Assembly: GCF_025165815.1 (NCBI RefSeq)
Contig: NZ_JAFFZE010000009.1
Location: forward strand, 1 to 64,000
Direction of reading: 5' to 3'
Source: Actinophytocola gossypii
Lineage (GTDB): Bacteria; Actinomycetota; Actinomycetes; Mycobacteriales; Pseudonocardiaceae
DNA length: 64,000 nucleotides
The notes beneath the pieces are model-generated. The model was given only the letters and a program-made list of their open reading frames with translations. It was not told the origin of the DNA and searched no databases. Below, piece after piece: positions 63,075-64,000 of this stretch (positions are counted from its first letter, which is position 1; every line of letters begins with the position of its first letter). Both the position numbers and the translations under genes were made by a program.

Positions 63075-64000
63075 GTGGCCGTGGATCTGGAGGTTGCCGC
63101 ACGGACGACGAGTCGCGGGCTGGTCGTGCTGGTCGATGGCGACCTGACCGGGCTGGACACCGACGACGCCGCGGTGCGTGACGCCGTGTCCGAGGTACCG
63201 GCGGCCGGGCTCGTGGTGTTCGACCTCACCAAGGTCCGGCTGCTCACCGCCGCCGGCGTGCACACGTTGCTGTCGGCCATCACTCCGCTGCGGGCCCGTG
63301 GCGTGCGCTGCCGCATCGCGGTCGACCCGGACAGTCCGACCGCGACCGTGCTGGCGGCCGCGGGGATGCCGGCCACCGTGAGCGTCCTGGACACCGTCGA
63401 CGAAGCGCTGACGCGGGAGGAACAGCCGGTCGCGACGAACGACGTGGGGCTGCTCGCCACCGAACTCGCCTCGCTGACCAGGGCACTGGTCGACGCCACC
63501 ACGGTCGGTGCGGTGCTGCGCCGGATCGTGACCGCGACCACCGTCATCGTGCCGGGCGCCGACCTGGTCAGCTTCACCCTGCGGGACCCGGGCGGCGGGT
63601 TCTTCACCCCGACCGGAACCGATCCGGTCGCCAGCGCGTTGGACGAGGTCCAGTACGAGACCGGAGCCGGTCCCTGCGTCGACGCGGCCCGCCTGGACGG
63701 TCCCGCCTACGCCGCCAGCGACGACCTGGCGACCGAGCTCCGATGGCCCACGTTCGCCGCGGCCGCCACCGGCCACGGGTTCGCCGCCGTGCTCTCGACC
63801 GACCTGCTGGCCCACGACCGGCCGCCCGGGCCCGGCGGAGCGCTGAACATCTACTCCCACCAACGCGGCGGGATCAGCACCGACGACCGGTACACCGCAC
63901 TGCTCCTGGCCAGCCACGCCGCGCTCGCGCTGGCCCACGTGACGGCAGCCGAGCTGGCCTCGCTGCAACGCCAGCAACTGCTCAGGGCGGTCGAGACCCG
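63075..64000 (+). CDS. STAS-GAF domain protein, partial (runs off the window)
   Basis: The frame stays open to the end of the window (308 codons seen). Residues 1-110 form a STAS-like domain (RGLVVLVDGDLTG, VVFDLTKVRLLTAAGVHTLLSA), followed after a linker by a GAF domain (TTVGAVLRRIVTATTVIVPGAD, then YETGAGPCVDAARLDGP). In actinobacteria this GAF type often precedes an ANTAR RNA-binding domain, which would lie beyond the edge. GGGAGGGA precedes the GTG. Probably a signalling protein. Confidence 0.8.
   Translation, partial: MAVDLEVAARTTSRGLVVLVDGDLTGLDTDDAAVRDAVSEVPAAGLVVFDLTKVRLLTAAGVHTLLSAITPLRARGVRCRIAVDPDSPTATVLAAAGMPATVSVLDTVDEALTREEQPVATNDVGLLATELASLTRALVDATTVGAVLRRIVTATTVIVPGADLVSFTLRDPGGGFFTPTGTDPVASALDEVQYETGAGPCVDAARLDGPAYAASDDLATELRWPTFAAAATGHGFAAVLSTDLLAHDRPPGPGGALNIYSHQRGGISTDDRYTALLLASHAALALAHVTAAELASLQRQQLLRAVET

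Overview
The window is very GC-rich, has actinobacterial codon use, many GTG starts and long runs of genes joined by 4-nt ATGA/GTGA overlaps. It looks like chromosomal DNA of a filamentous actinomycete. A Pseudonocardiales-type host is my guess from gene content; the sequence alone does not prove it. I see no rRNA, tRNA, CRISPR array, insertion sequence or prophage.

Region 1 (about 0.4-22.9 kb) appears to be one regulon for uptake and breakdown of an unknown carbohydrate-like or amino-sugar-like compound. It has three large secreted beta-propeller proteins, two pairs of amidohydrolase-like proteins, two DegT-type aminotransferases, two NAD-dependent epimerases, two DapA-type aldolases, an acetyl-xylan-esterase-type hydrolase, a Gfo/Idh/MocA oxidoreductase, a solute-binding lipoprotein with two sugar-type ABC permeases, and one HTH regulator. 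The parts fall into two duplicated modules. Six 18-bp sites (TWNCGGNNNRGACCGNWA), plus a seventh weaker overlapping one, sit in front of the transcription units, including the regulator gene itself, and tie the region together.

Region 2 (about 22.9-35.6 kb) is a compact biosynthetic locus. A nine-gene minus-strand operon holds a ThDP enzyme, a KASIII-like protein, two ACPs, an HMG-CoA-synthase-like enzyme, two enoyl-CoA-hydratase-family enzymes (ECH1 and ECH2), an intact ketosynthase and a Cys-to-Ser ketosynthase. This is a complete polyketide beta-branching (HCS) cassette, but no modular PKS and no acyltransferase lie nearby. Two P450s, a cupin and an SRPBCC protein flank it.

Region 3 (about 35.7-40.3 kb) is a small type III polyketide locus: UbiA-type prenyltransferase, SDR, methyltransferase, acyl-CoA dehydrogenase and type III PKS.

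Region 4 (about 40.3-55.9 kb) is ordinary accessory content: CutC, SDR/LysR, a TetR-regulated ABC exporter, a nucleotidyltransferase interrupted by TGA, a PadR-GyrI fusion, an ECF41-type sigma factor set, an MFS carrier with a secreted esterase, and redox enzymes. Region 5 (about 56.0-59.4 kb) is a graveyard of truncated and fused gene pieces (two flavin monooxygenase N-termini, an SDR C-terminus, a PEP-utilising enzyme N-terminus, an MMPL N-terminus) around one intact SRPBCC gene. Region 6 (59.4-64.0 kb) has an SLC13-type carrier, a CaiB-type CoA transferase with a divergent LysR regulator, and a STAS-GAF protein that runs off the end.
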